Assembly (NCBI GenBank): GCA_945883505.1
Contig: CAMCXL010000006.1
Location: forward strand, 33,451 to 97,450
Length of the DNA stretch: 64,000 nt
Source: Rhodoluna limnophila
Lineage (GTDB): Bacteria > Actinomycetota > Actinomycetes > Actinomycetales > Microbacteriaceae
Direction: 5' to 3'
In this document: in pieces, positions 28,213 through 37,401 of the stretch
Layout of the letters: every line of letters starts with the position of its first letter
Numbering within the stretch: position 1 is the first letter of the stretch
Position numbers and translations under genes: made by a program
Notes under the pieces: generated by a model
What the model was told of the DNA's origin: nothing
The model's input: the letters and a program-made list of their open reading frames with translations, nothing else
Databases searched by the model: none

Positions 28213-28768
28213 CTGGTTCCTCGTTCTTGCCAGCTGCGGTTATAACAACGGAAGCAACTAGCTCGTCCGGTGCTAGGTCCAAAGTTGCACCAGCTGGGAT
28301 CTTGATGTCTTTGGCTAGTAGGTGGAAACCAGCACCTTCCTTGTTGAAGATTGCCTCAACGTATTCTGGAATTGCGGTTGCATCCACTTCTAGCTTTAGA
28401 GTCTTGTGCTCTAAATCAATCGTGGTTCCAGAAAGTGACTCGCCAATTACGTGAACAGGAACCTCAACGTGTACGCGCTCACCCTTCTTGATTTCCATTA
28501 GGTCAACGTGCTCAATAACCTGAGTCACAACGTCCTTGGTTGCTGACTTTACAAGTACCAGCTGCGGTGTGCCTGCGATGTCTAGATCAATAAGAGCGTT
28601 CTTGTGACGAAGAACTAGAGCAATCTCGTGAGCTGGAAGAGTGATGTGCCTCGGGTCTGAGCCGTGGCCGTAGATTACTGCTGGGGTCTTACCGGCAGCG
28701 CGGAATTTGCGCGCTGCGCCTTTGCCAAAGTTTGTTCTGACTTCAGCAACAAGTTTGTTATCTGCCAT
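28151..28768 (-). CDS. rplY: 50S ribosomal protein L25/general stress protein Ctc
   Basis: A 205-residue long-form bL25: N-terminal 5S rRNA-binding domain (about residues 1-95, FGKGAARKFRAAGKTPAVIYG) and a C-terminal TL5/CTC beta domain (about 100-185), with an alanine- and glutamate-rich tail. ATG preceded by AGGGAAC. It is the first gene of the rplY-pth-mfd-mazG run, an order shared with Mycobacterium. Confidence 0.96.
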   Translation of the reverse strand: MADNKLVAEVRTNFGKGAARKFRAAGKTPAVIYGHGSDPRHITLPAHEIALVLRHKNALIDLDIAGTPQLVLVKSATKDVVTQVIEHVDLMEIKKGERVHVEVPVHVIGESLSGTTIDLEHKTLKLEVDATAIPEYVEAIFNKEGAGFHLLAKDIKIPAGATLDLAPDELVASVVITAAGKNEEPVAVAAEAAPEAAKASDAKAE

Positions 28769-28878
28769 TTTTGTTCCCTAACTATTGTTTACAGATTCAA
28801 CTAGAACCTGTCTTGTTTTTACATCTACTCAAGCGTTGAACGCGAGGATCAGGGAACTTGCCCGAAAACCCCGTCGAT

Positions 28879-28910
28879 AACGGCCCCTGGTAAAAGAGGC
28901 CCTCGCCGTT
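28879..28910 (-). terminator. Weak hairpin after the APC permease gene
   Basis: An inverted repeat AACGGC/GCCGTT with an inner CCT/AGG pairing lies 13 nt past the permease stop codon. There is no clean T run directly after it, so termination is only a possibility. The rest of the 154-nt gap (28769-28922) must hold the rplY promoter, which I could not pin down. Confidence 0.3.
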
Positions 28911-28922
28911 GTTATTTACAGC

Positions 28923-30164
28923 CTATCTTGCCAATCGAAGCCTTATCAAGCCAGCCCGGAGCGCTAGAGACGCCGCCAAGCAGGAAGCCCCAACAATGAG
29001 GGATTGAACTGGCACAAAGATTGCCAGCAATAGGCAGGAGGCTAGGCCAATCACGGCCAATAATTTTGAGCCTGGGTTTGCCTTAGCTAGCTGGCTATAG
29101 GCCGCCAGGTTGGCTATTGCGTAATAAGAAAGCACACAAAATGAAGAAATCCCGATTGTCCAGACGATATCGCCAGAACTTAATAGTGCAATGGCAATAG
29201 TGGCCAAAACTAGTTCCGCTACCCACGGGCTGTCAAACCTTTTACTCCTTGAAGCCAGTAGCTTGGGAAGCTCTCCGTCTCTGGCCATTGCTTCACTGGT
29301 TCTTGATATTCCGGCAAGTAAAGAAAGCAGCGAACCCAGGCAAGCTGCTGCAGCTATTACTATTACGAGCTCTCTGGAAAGCCAGGGCATCGTTGCTGTT
29401 GTGTAATCCAATACTGGAGCAACTGAGCTTTCAAGGTCTGGACCGAGTCGACGGGAAAGTGCGTTGCCAACCAGTAAGTAAAGACCCAAAACAAACACCA
29501 AGCCGATTGTTATGGCTCTTGGAACATTCACAGCCGGATTCTTGACCTCTTCGCCCAAAGTTGCGACCCTGGCATAGCCAGCGAAAGCAAAAAAGATCAG
29601 GGCTGCTGCTGAAACAATTCCGGTCAAAGATAACTCCGTCTGCACTGAAGCATCCGGTTGTTGCAAACCAACAAATCCAACAAGCAGAAGCAGCAAAACG
29701 GTTGGAACACTAAGTACCAGTGCTCCTAAGGCAGTGCGATTGATTCCTAAAAGACTTATAAAAGTCATAATCAATACCGCAGCGATTGCAACTTGAACTT
29801 TGGCGGACGGGTATATGTACGAAGCTGCGGCAAGGGCTATTGCAGCAACTGACCCAATCTTGCCGAGAATAAAACTAATCCCCGCAAGAAATCCCCAGCT
29901 TTTAGATAAGTATTCGCGTCCGTAGGCGTAGGCCCCGCCTGCTATGGGCAAAACTTTGGACAGCTGTCTCATGCTTCTAGCGTTTAGTGCTGCAACCAAT
30001 CCAGCTAGCGCGATAGCAACCAAAAGGTAAGAGCCTGACAATGAAGCCGCCGGAGCAAAAACTACAAAGACTCCCGCTCCCAGCATGGAAGCGATCCCAA
30101 TCAGGGATGCTCCACCCAGCGAGAGCTTAGGACTGGCCGGGGAAGAGTGAGGTAACCGAGTCAT
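28923..30164 (-). CDS. APC family amino acid permease
   Basis: About 413 residues with twelve predicted membrane helices. The first helix has the APC glycine motif (GIASMLGAGVFVVF) and the sixth contains FAFAGYARVATLGEEVKNP, the family signature. The substrate cannot be deduced. I chose ATG 30164; the gene then overlaps the 3' end of prs by 38 nt, and an open frame runs a further ten codons upstream. Position between prs and rplY is not part of the usual conserved order. Confidence 0.85.
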   Translation of the reverse strand: MTRLPHSSPASPKLSLGGASLIGIASMLGAGVFVVFAPAASLSGSYLLVAIALAGLVAALNARSMRQLSKVLPIAGGAYAYGREYLSKSWGFLAGISFILGKIGSVAAIALAAASYIYPSAKVQVAIAAVLIMTFISLLGINRTALGALVLSVPTVLLLLLVGFVGLQQPDASVQTELSLTGIVSAAALIFFAFAGYARVATLGEEVKNPAVNVPRAITIGLVFVLGLYLLVGNALSRRLGPDLESSVAPVLDYTTATMPWLSRELVIVIAAAACLGSLLSLLAGISRTSEAMARDGELPKLLASRSKRFDSPWVAELVLATIAIALLSSGDIVWTIGISSFCVLSYYAIANLAAYSQLAKANPGSKLLAVIGLASCLLLAIFVPVQSLIVGASCLAASLALRAGLIRLRLAR

Positions 30165-31101
30165 CGCCGAATACCGCCGTGATTGCTTTTGCAATAAGTG
30201 GTGCTATGGATAAAACGGTCAGGGTCGCAAATTCCTTATCCGGTGTAATTGGCAAGGTGTTGGTGACCAATACCGCATCGACCGCCCCGTCGGAAAGTCT
30301 TTCAACTGCAGGGTGTGAGAATACGGCATGAGTTGCCGCAACTATTACTCGCTTAGCGCCGTTTTCTTTCAATGCCTTGGCGGCCGCAACGATTGTGCCG
30401 CCGGTGTCGATCATGTCATCGACCAGAACACAGGTGCGACCTTCAACTTCACCAACTAGCTCGTGAATAGAAACCTTATTTGGAACATTTGGGTCGCGTC
30501 GCTTGTGAATAATTGCCAGCGGAGCGCCAAGGCGATCTGCCCAGATATCTGCAACCCTTACTCTTCCTGAGTCTGGGGATACAACCGTGAGCTCTTCATG
30601 ACCCCACTTCTCTTTGACATAATCCGCCAACATCGGAAGCGCCCAAAGGTGATCAACCGGTCCATCAAAAAATCCCTGAATCTGAGGAGAGTGAAGATCC
30701 ACCGACATCACTCGGTTGGCTCCGGCTGCCTTATAAAGGTCGGTCACTAGCCTTGCCGAAATTGGTTCGCGTCCCTTGTGCTTTTTGTCTTGACGAGCGT
30801 AAGGGAAAAACGGTGCAACCACGGTGATTCGCTTTGCGCTAGCGCGCTTTAGTGCATCGACCATTAGTAGCTGTTCCATCAACCAGTGGTTGATTGGAGC
30901 TGGGTGAGCCTGAATGACAAAAGCGTCCACTCCGCGGACGCTTTCTTCAAATCGAACGAAGGTTTCTCCGTTGGCAAAGTCATAAGCAGTTGTGGGAACC
31001 AGTGTGGTTCCAAGTAATGCAGCTACCTCTTCGGCTAAGCCCTGATGGGCTCGACCGCTAACCAACGCCAGTCTTTTTTCTCCGGTGGTCTTAATGGTCA
31101 A
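30127..31101 (-). CDS. prs: Ribose-phosphate pyrophosphokinase
   Basis: A 324-residue class I PRPP synthase making PRPP from ribose 5-phosphate and ATP. The flexible loop KRASAKRITVVAPFFPYARQDKK, the metal site DLHSPQIQGFF and the PRPP-binding loop VLVDDMIDTGGT are all present. TTG start with AAGGAG about 8 nt upstream. It follows glmU by 18 nt, as in many actinobacteria. Confidence 0.97.
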   Translation of the reverse strand: MTIKTTGEKRLALVSGRAHQGLAEEVAALLGTTLVPTTAYDFANGETFVRFEESVRGVDAFVIQAHPAPINHWLMEQLLMVDALKRASAKRITVVAPFFPYARQDKKHKGREPISARLVTDLYKAAGANRVMSVDLHSPQIQGFFDGPVDHLWALPMLADYVKEKWGHEELTVVSPDSGRVRVADIWADRLGAPLAIIHKRRDPNVPNKVSIHELVGEVEGRTCVLVDDMIDTGGTIVAAAKALKENGAKRVIVAATHAVFSHPAVERLSDGAVDAVLVTNTLPITPDKEFATLTVLSIAPLIAKAITAVFGDDSVTSLFPGQS

Positions 31102-31119
31102 CTGCGGGCTCCTTATTTT

Positions 31120-32499
31120 CTACTTAGATTTTTTCTTGGAAGCTGCTTCTGCGGACTTGGTGCCTGGACGCTTGGCGATGACCCAGTCAGCGATGCTGCG
31201 CTGCGGTGCGACATTCATTCCAAGCTCCCCTGGAGCTACGTCCTTGCGAACCACTGTTCCAGCCGCTGTGTAGGCTCCATCTCCAATCGTAATGGGAGCT
31301 ACAAAGACGTTGTGCGACCCAGTTCTAACGAAGGAGCCGATCTTCGAGGTGTGCTTTTCGACGCCATCGTAGTTGGCAAAGATTGTTCCGGCTCCAATGT
31401 TTGAACCCTCACCGATCTCGGCATCGCCAACATAGGAAAGGTGCGGAACCTTAGAGCCAGTGCCAATTTTTGCGTTCTTGGTCTCGACAAAGGAACCAAT
31501 CTTTCCCCCAACACCAAGGTCGGTCCCAGCGCGGAGGTAAGCAAACGGGCCCACTTTGGCCATATCCTGAACGACGCTGTTTTCAATAACAACCGATGGG
31601 CCAACCTCAGCGCCAGCTCCAATTGCAGTTAGTCCTCGCAGGCTACTGGCTGGGTGAATAACGGCATCTTGCCCAATGGTTACCGAAACGTCAATCCAGG
31701 TGGATTCCGGATCCAAAATTGTCACACCGGATAGTTGCCATGCCCTGCAAATCCTGGAGTTCAACTCTTTGGCAACTTCAGAAAGCTGAGCGCGGTCATT
31801 GATACCGCGAACCAGCCAATTATCCGCAACAATTTCGGCCATCACCTTGTGACCGTCTTCCACCAGCAAGGCGGCAACATCGGTCAAATACCTCTCACCC
31901 TGGGCGTTATGAGATTCGAGGTGGGACAAAGCCTGACGAAGGTGCTTTGCGTCAAAAACGTAAACACCGGCATTGATTTCCTCGATGGCTAGTTCTTCAT
32001 CTGAAGCATCAAGCTGTTCAACAATCTTGGCAACTTGACCATCTTTGGCGCGAACGATTCTGCCGTAGCCAGTTGGATCCTGAACCATGGCAGTCAGAAT
32101 TGTTGCGGAAGATTTGCTTGCGCGATGAGTTGCAACTAGAGCATTCAGAGTCTGAGTGTCCATCAGGGGAACATCTCCGCTAACTACTAAAACATCGCCG
32201 TCAAATTCGGCTGGTATTTTTGCAAGGCTTACTTCAACCGCACGACCGGTTCCAGCAATTTCATCTTGTTCAACTTGTATGGCTTTAGGGAAGTTATTCC
32301 AAACATACTCACCAATAAGTTCTTTCTGGTGACGAAGCACGACATAGAGGCCACTGGCGTCTAACGAGCTAGCGGTTGCCAAGACGTGGCCGAGTAGGGT
32401 GCGGCCAGCTAGTTGGTGCATAACCTTCGGGGTGGCGGAAACCATTCTGGTTCCGTTGCCAGCTGCCAGTACAACCAAGACAAGCCCTCTAGCTGACAT
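31120..32499 (-). CDS. glmU: Bifunctional UDP-GlcNAc pyrophosphorylase/GlcN-1-P acetyltransferase
   Basis: A 459-residue two-domain enzyme that makes UDP-GlcNAc for peptidoglycan. The N-terminal nucleotidyltransferase domain (about 1-230) carries LAAGNGTRM and the lysine of TPKVMH. The C-terminal left-handed beta-helix (about 255-440) shows hexapeptide repeats (IGAGAEVGPSVVIEN, IGEGSNIGAGTIFANYDG) and the acetyl-CoA site. A short lysine-rich tail ends it. ATG with GGGAG 8 nt upstream. Confidence 0.96.
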   Translation of the reverse strand: MSARGLVLVVLAAGNGTRMVSATPKVMHQLAGRTLLGHVLATASSLDASGLYVVLRHQKELIGEYVWNNFPKAIQVEQDEIAGTGRAVEVSLAKIPAEFDGDVLVVSGDVPLMDTQTLNALVATHRASKSSATILTAMVQDPTGYGRIVRAKDGQVAKIVEQLDASDEELAIEEINAGVYVFDAKHLRQALSHLESHNAQGERYLTDVAALLVEDGHKVMAEIVADNWLVRGINDRAQLSEVAKELNSRICRAWQLSGVTILDPESTWIDVSVTIGQDAVIHPASSLRGLTAIGAGAEVGPSVVIENSVVQDMAKVGPFAYLRAGTDLGVGGKIGSFVETKNAKIGTGSKVPHLSYVGDAEIGEGSNIGAGTIFANYDGVEKHTSKIGSFVRTGSHNVFVAPITIGDGAYTAAGTVVRKDVAPGELGMNVAPQRSIADWVIAKRPGTKSAEAASKKKSK

Positions 32500-32527
32500 C
32501 TAGTTCTCCCAATCGCTTTCCACGATG

Positions 32528-32599
32528 CTCCGCCCTCAGGATTCGAACCTGAACTTAACGGCTCCAAAGGCCGCCGTGCTGCCGTTACACTAGGGCGGA
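32528..32599 (-). tRNA. tRNA-Gln (anticodon UUG)
   Basis: A 72-nt cloverleaf: acceptor TCCGCCC/GGGCGGA, discriminator G, anticodon arm GCGGC-CTTTGGA-GCCGT giving UUG (CAA, glutamine), and T loop TTCGAAT. CCA is not encoded (the DNA reads CAT). It lies between the ABC-F gene and glmU, where tRNA-Gln is also found in other actinobacteria. Confidence 0.93.
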
Positions 32600-32652
32600 T
32601 CGAAATCAATTACCTCGAGTACACGCCAAGTCTGCCAGAAAACCAGCGGGAC

Positions 32653-34416
32653 TCAGGCCCCATTCTCACTTTCAGCTAGCCAGCTAGCCTCCAGCTGCTC
32701 ACGCTTGGCCGAAAGTTCCTCGAACCTAGAGGCAAGAGCGGCCAAACCTTCGTAATCGGCGGGGTCGTGGCTTTCAAGCTTGGACTTTATTTGAAGCTCC
32801 TCAGCCTCAGTCTTAGCAATAGCCCGCTCTAGCCTTTGCAGATTCTTCTGGCTCTCACGATCCTTGGCTCCGGATGATTTCTTGACCTCAACCGACTCGG
32901 ATGCTGAACTACCCGATTTTCTAAGTTCCAAGTACTGATCAACTCCGCGAGGCAAATGACGCAGCGCACCATCACCCAAAAGCGCATACTGCATGTCGGT
33001 AGTTCGCTCAAGAAGGTAACGGTCGTGACTGACAACAATTAGTGTTCCTGGCCAGGAGTCCAGTAGGTCCTCGACTTGCGCGAGCATGTCGGTATCTAAA
33101 TCATTTGTTGGTTCGTCAAGAATCAGAAGGTTTGGCTCACCAAACAGCAACCTAAGAAGCTGAAGTCTTCTTCGTTGTCCTCCGGAAAGATCTCCGATTG
33201 GGGTTTGAAGTTGCAGGCTTGTGAATCCAAGTTGCTCAACAAGTTGTGAAATCCCAACTTCTTTTTTATCCACCACAAAAGTTCGCTTCTCTCGAGCAAT
33301 AAGTTCAAAGATTCGCTGATCGGCAAACTCATCAAGCTCGCGAACTTCCTGACTCAAGATCGCTGGCACAACTGTTTTGCCAAGTTTCACCCGGCCGCTA
33401 TCTGGAGAAAGTGAGCCAAGAATTAATCTCAGCAGTGTGGTCTTACCAGCACCGTTAGCACCGAGCAAACCGATTCGATCTCCAGGGCCAAGTCTTAGAG
33501 TCACGTCGGTTAGTAGATTTCTACCTTCGATCGAGTAGCTCAAGTTCTCGATGTCTAGGACGTCTTTTCCAAGTCTTGTGGTGGCAAGCTTGGCAAGGCT
33601 CACACTGTCTCTTGGTGGCGGCTCGTTGGCGATGAGCTCGTTGGCAGCATCGATTCGAAACTTTGGCTTAGTGGTTCTGGCTGGAGCGCCCCTTCGAAGC
33701 CAGGCCAATTCCTTTCGAAGCAAGTTTTGCCTTCTGGATTCACTGGCTGCCTGGGACCTAGCTCTTTCGTTGCGCTCAAGGATGTAGGAGGCGTAGCCAC
33801 CGTCGTAAACGTCCACTACCCCGTCGTGCACTTCCCAGGTCAGATTACAAACCTCATCTAGGAACCAGCGATCGTGAGTGACTAAAAGTAGTCCCCCACT
33901 TGCCTTTCCCCACCGAATCTTCAGGTGGCTAGCAAGCCAAGCCACACCCTCGATGTCTAGGTGGTTGGTTGGCTCATCCAACATCAGGATGTCCCACTCA
34001 TCGGCTAATAATGCAGCCAGTGCCACTCTTCTTCGCTGACCGCCGGAGAGCTCAGATACCTTCTGATCAAAATCGAAATCTGAAAGTAGTCCCGAGAAGA
34101 TATCCCTAACTTTGGAATTTCCAGCCCACTCATGCTCGGCTAAGTCACCAATCACGACCTGTGCGATGGTTTGGTCGGGAGCGAAATCATCTAACTGATC
34201 CAGCATTCCGATCCGCACATCACTTCGCTTTGTGATTTGGCCAGCGTCCGGCTCTTGGGTCTTGGCAAAAAGTCGAAGCAGTGTTGACTTACCATCACCG
34301 TTTTTACCAACGATTCCGATTCGGTCACCTTCTTGAACGCCGATGGTGAGATCTTTGAAAACTTCGGTAGTTGCAAAGCTGAGCCGGATTTTTTCGGCCC
34401 CCAGAAGATGAGCCAA
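32653..34416 (-). CDS. ABC-F family ATP-binding protein
   Basis: A 587-residue protein with two ABC ATPase domains in one chain and no membrane part. The first Walker A is GKNGDGKST (K43) with signature LSGGQRRRVAL and LMLDEPTNHLD; the second is GANGAGKTT with LSGGQRRRLQL and LILDEPTNDLD. A linker of about 80 residues joins them and a charged coiled coil closes the protein (about 510-580), as in Uup. ABC-F proteins act on the ribosome or on DNA intermediates. It starts with TTG directly after the ispE stop, with GGAG 7 nt upstream. Confidence 0.93.
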   Translation of the reverse strand: MAHLLGAEKIRLSFATTEVFKDLTIGVQEGDRIGIVGKNGDGKSTLLRLFAKTQEPDAGQITKRSDVRIGMLDQLDDFAPDQTIAQVVIGDLAEHEWAGNSKVRDIFSGLLSDFDFDQKVSELSGGQRRRVALAALLADEWDILMLDEPTNHLDIEGVAWLASHLKIRWGKASGGLLLVTHDRWFLDEVCNLTWEVHDGVVDVYDGGYASYILERNERARSQAASESRRQNLLRKELAWLRRGAPARTTKPKFRIDAANELIANEPPPRDSVSLAKLATTRLGKDVLDIENLSYSIEGRNLLTDVTLRLGPGDRIGLLGANGAGKTTLLRLILGSLSPDSGRVKLGKTVVPAILSQEVRELDEFADQRIFELIAREKRTFVVDKKEVGISQLVEQLGFTSLQLQTPIGDLSGGQRRRLQLLRLLFGEPNLLILDEPTNDLDTDMLAQVEDLLDSWPGTLIVVSHDRYLLERTTDMQYALLGDGALRHLPRGVDQYLELRKSGSSASESVEVKKSSGAKDRESQKNLQRLERAIAKTEAEELQIKSKLESHDPADYEGLAALASRFEELSAKREQLEASWLAESENGA

Positions 34417-35673
34417 CTAGTTCTCCAAGGTAGCGCCGTTGAGCGATGTGTAGGTTGCAATCGAAGCGAACCCAGCAACTCCAAGACGGTTAACTATTTG
34501 CTCGGCATGAACTCTGTCTCGAGCAAGATGAGCAATGGTTGGTCCGGAACCTGAGACCATGGATCTTAGAGCGCCCGCTTTGGTTCCAGCCTCAATAATT
34601 GTTGCAAGCTCCGGTCGTAAGGCAGTGGCTGCTATTTCTAGATCGTTGTGCATGTAGTCTGCAATCTCGAGGACGTTGCCGGCAATAAGGGCGGCAATCA
34701 ACTGCTCCGGAACTTCAGGCTGATCCATTTTTGTAACATCAACTCCTGCCTCAACCCTCAGAATGTCGAGCTTCCGGTAGACATCTGGCGTCGAGAGACC
34801 TTCGACGCTTGGAGTCATAACCCAGTGCAAAACAGCGGAAGACTCTATTTTGTTGAGCTTTTCGCCCCGACCAAGTCCAATAGCTGTTCCACCCGATAAG
34901 GAAAAGGGAACATCCGATCCCAGCTTTGCTGCAGCCTCCGGTAGCTGAGCCTCAAGGCCTGCATCCAAGAGCGCGTTCAGGGCAACTAGGGCTGCTGCTG
35001 CGTCAGCCGATCCACCTGCCATTCCTCCGGCGATTGGCACTGATTTGTGAATTGTGTAAGAAACCATCTCGGGCCTTAGCTTTGCGCCAAGCTCTTTTAT
35101 TTCAAGCCCAGCCTTATAAACCAGGTTTCGAGCGTCGGTTGGAACAAACGCCTTACTCTCACCTGCAAACGGTCCCGCGAACTGAATCGAGAAATTACCA
35201 GCCATTTCCACCGCGACTTTTTCCCTGAGGCTAAGGCCCTGGTAGCAACTGGCAACTTCATGGAACCCATCTTTCAAAAATGCACCAACCGCGAAGAACA
35301 CGTTCACTTTTCCAGGACTAGAGGCGATAACAAATGATCCTTTGCCAACTCGACTATTGAGCATTTCGAAAACTTCTGCCCAGTAGGTTTCAAGTTCAAG
35401 ACGTGAAGCCTGATCGACAAAGCCATCCAGAACTACTTCCATCTGGCAAAGCTCGGTGTTCCAAGCCGAGATATGAACCGTTGCCCGTTCAACACCGTCA
35501 AAAGTTAGAACCACTTTTGATGGGGACGTGGCCGAGGTGACCCTTGGGGTTCTTTTCTGACCCCAAGAGGTTGGGTCATTCAGGATATTGAAGACCCTGG
35601 ATGCGGTGCTCGCAAAATGGGCCGTGGCAACTAAGGCTTTTGTGCTGGAGCGGTGGTCAGTTTCAAATATCAC
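34417..35673 (-). CDS. ispE: 4-diphosphocytidyl-2-C-methyl-D-erythritol kinase with extra SRPBCC-like N-terminal domain
   Basis: IspE phosphorylates CDP-methylerythritol in the MEP pathway. The GHMP kinase part covers about residues 115-410: SPGKVN, DGFHEV, the ATP loop PIAGGMAGGSADAAA (213-226) and the C-terminal SGSGPT motif. In front stand about 112 residues that normal IspE proteins (around 300 residues) lack; they resemble the end of an AHSA1/SRPBCC fold (VVLTFDG, ATVHISAW, ETYWAEVFEMLN). The start GTG overlaps the rsmA stop as GTGA, which supports translation of the whole fusion. An internal ATG at 35364 could yield a normal-length IspE but has no good ribosome binding site. Confidence 0.9.
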   Translation of the reverse strand: MIFETDHRSSTKALVATAHFASTASRVFNILNDPTSWGQKRTPRVTSATSPSKVVLTFDGVERATVHISAWNTELCQMEVVLDGFVDQASRLELETYWAEVFEMLNSRVGKGSFVIASSPGKVNVFFAVGAFLKDGFHEVASCYQGLSLREKVAVEMAGNFSIQFAGPFAGESKAFVPTDARNLVYKAGLEIKELGAKLRPEMVSYTIHKSVPIAGGMAGGSADAAAALVALNALLDAGLEAQLPEAAAKLGSDVPFSLSGGTAIGLGRGEKLNKIESSAVLHWVMTPSVEGLSTPDVYRKLDILRVEAGVDVTKMDQPEVPEQLIAALIAGNVLEIADYMHNDLEIAATALRPELATIIEAGTKAGALRSMVSGSGPTIAHLARDRVHAEQIVNRLGVAGFASIATYTSLNGATLEN

Positions 35674-36500
35674 TTTTTTGTTGCCAGCCTTACGAAATCG
35701 TCAATCACTAAATCTTCACCGCGAGCCTGCGGAGAGATTTCTGCTGCTATTAGCAACCTCTCAGCCTCGGCAGGGGAACCTGCCCAGTCCGCTAGAGCTT
35801 GCCTTAGGGTTTTCCTCCGCTGGGCAAAAGCTCCGTCAATAACTCTAAACACTTCTTGACGCAGCTGAGTCGGGTAGGGGTCTTCCCGTTTTTCAAAATA
35901 GACCAGAGCAGAGTCGACGTTTGGAATAGGCCAAAAGATATTTCTCGAGACCACGCCTCCCGGGGTTGCCTTGGCGTACCAAGCCAGCTTCGCACTCGGT
36001 GAGCCGTATATTTTTGAACCCGGAGCTGCAACCAGCCTTGCGGCAACTTCGGCTTGGACCAACACCAGTCCCTTTTGAAGAGAAGGAAAGGTTTCCATGA
36101 AGTGCAGCAAAACTGGGACCGAGATGTTGTAAGGAAGGTTTGCTACCAGGGCATCGGGTTCAAAAGGCAGCGAGGTGACATTCATGGCGTCAGCTTCAAT
36201 GATGTGGCAGCTGTGACCGGAGGCACGCTGGTCAAGAGTTTGCTTTAGTCGATCAGCCAATCGATTGTCGAATTCGATAACCGCCAGCTGATTCACTTTC
36301 TCCAGCAGCCCCAAAGTTAGCGACCCCAGTCCCGGCCCAATCTCAACTACTTTGTCCTTTGGTGACAGGGACGCTGCCGCGACTATTTTTCGGATGGTGT
36401 TTGGGTCGATGACGAAGTTTTGACCCAGTTTCTTAGTCGGTCGAAGTTCAAGCTCTGCAGCTAGCCTTCGAACCTCCCCCGAACCTAAAAGTTCGACCAC
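35670..36500 (-). CDS. rsmA: 16S rRNA dimethyladenosine transferase RsmA (KsgA)
   Basis: About 276 residues. RsmA dimethylates two adenosines near the 3' end of 16S rRNA during small-subunit assembly. The family opening RPTKKLGQNFVIDPNTI is followed by the SAM motif VEIGPGLGSLTLGLL and the catalytic NLPYNISVPVLLHF. I prefer GTG 36500, which shares one base with the tatD stop (TAGTG) and has GGGA 8 nt upstream; an in-frame TTG at 36512 would add four residues. The usual neighbours tatD and ispE flank it. Confidence 0.95.
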   Translation of the reverse strand: MVELLGSGEVRRLAAELELRPTKKLGQNFVIDPNTIRKIVAAASLSPKDKVVEIGPGLGSLTLGLLEKVNQLAVIEFDNRLADRLKQTLDQRASGHSCHIIEADAMNVTSLPFEPDALVANLPYNISVPVLLHFMETFPSLQKGLVLVQAEVAARLVAAPGSKIYGSPSAKLAWYAKATPGGVVSRNIFWPIPNVDSALVYFEKREDPYPTQLRQEVFRVIDGAFAQRRKTLRQALADWAGSPAEAERLLIAAEISPQARGEDLVIDDFVRLATKK

Positions 36501-37390
36501 TAGTTGTCCCAAGATCCGTAGACCTCGATGGTGTTTTTTGCTAGCTGTCCGGACAGTTCGTTTTCTTCCATTCCTAACTGGTCAGCCATGAATCGAACGG
36601 TGATTGGAACAAGGTAGGGAGCATTGGGCCGACCACGAAGGGGCTCTGGGGTCAAAAAAGGTGCATCTGTTTCGACCAGTATGCGATCTACCGGCATCAC
36701 CTTTAGTGAATCACGTAGGTGTTGATTTCTCTTAATTGTTATGTTTCCAGCAAAAGATGCGTACCAGCCGTTTGCCTTACAAATTTCAGCCAGGTCGGTA
36801 TCCCCCGAATAGCAGTGCAGGACAACTTTGTCCGGAGCCCCGACCCGCAGTAAGGTCTCGATGACTTCTTTGTGAGCGTCGCGGTCGTGAATCTGCAGAG
36901 CAATGTTGTGCTCTTTAGCAATTTGAATGTGACGCTCGAAGGAGTGCTGCTGAAACTTAATGCCTTGACTATCTTCAGTTCGATAAAAATCCAGTCCGGT
37001 CTCACCAATGGCTCGAACGCGTTCTTGTTTTGCAAGTAAAGCAATCTGATCGATGTCTTTATCGAGTGCCTCGATGGATTCATACTTAGCAGCCTCATTT
37101 GGATGAATGGCAACCGCTGCTAGCAATCTGTGGTCCTTGGCAGCAACTTCTGCGCACCAGAACGAGCTTTCCAAGGTGACACCAACTTGCACCGCTCCCA
37201 AAATTCCAACTTGGGCCGCAAGACTCAAGTGATCTTGATAGTGCATCGGCTGATCGCCATCGGCGATTTCCAGATGGGTGTGGTTATCGTAGGTTCCGAC
37301 CAGAAGTGGTTCTGGAAGTTCTGGATAGCTTAGGTTTTTTCGATTTCCGTCAGCATCAAAAAACTGCCTGGACCTTAGGTGCTCGTTCAC
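36500..37390 (-). CDS. TatD family metal-dependent hydrolase
   Basis: A 296-residue TIM-barrel hydrolase. Metal ligands are visible in DNHTHLEI, GETGLDFYR, LQIHDRDAH, VLHCYSGD and the ETDAPFLTP motif. TatD proteins are 3'-5' exonucleases or D-aminoacyl-tRNA-type hydrolases; the exact substrate is not settled by sequence. The start is GTG, 11 nt after metG. In Mycobacterium a resuscitation-promoting factor gene lies between tatD and rsmA; here the two touch. Confidence 0.92.
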   Translation of the reverse strand: MNEHLRSRQFFDADGNRKNLSYPELPEPLLVGTYDNHTHLEIADGDQPMHYQDHLSLAAQVGILGAVQVGVTLESSFWCAEVAAKDHRLLAAVAIHPNEAAKYESIEALDKDIDQIALLAKQERVRAIGETGLDFYRTEDSQGIKFQQHSFERHIQIAKEHNIALQIHDRDAHKEVIETLLRVGAPDKVVLHCYSGDTDLAEICKANGWYASFAGNITIKRNQHLRDSLKVMPVDRILVETDAPFLTPEPLRGRPNAPYLVPITVRFMADQLGMEENELSGQLAKNTIEVYGSWDN

Positions 37391-37401
37391 TTTTTTCTGA
37401 A

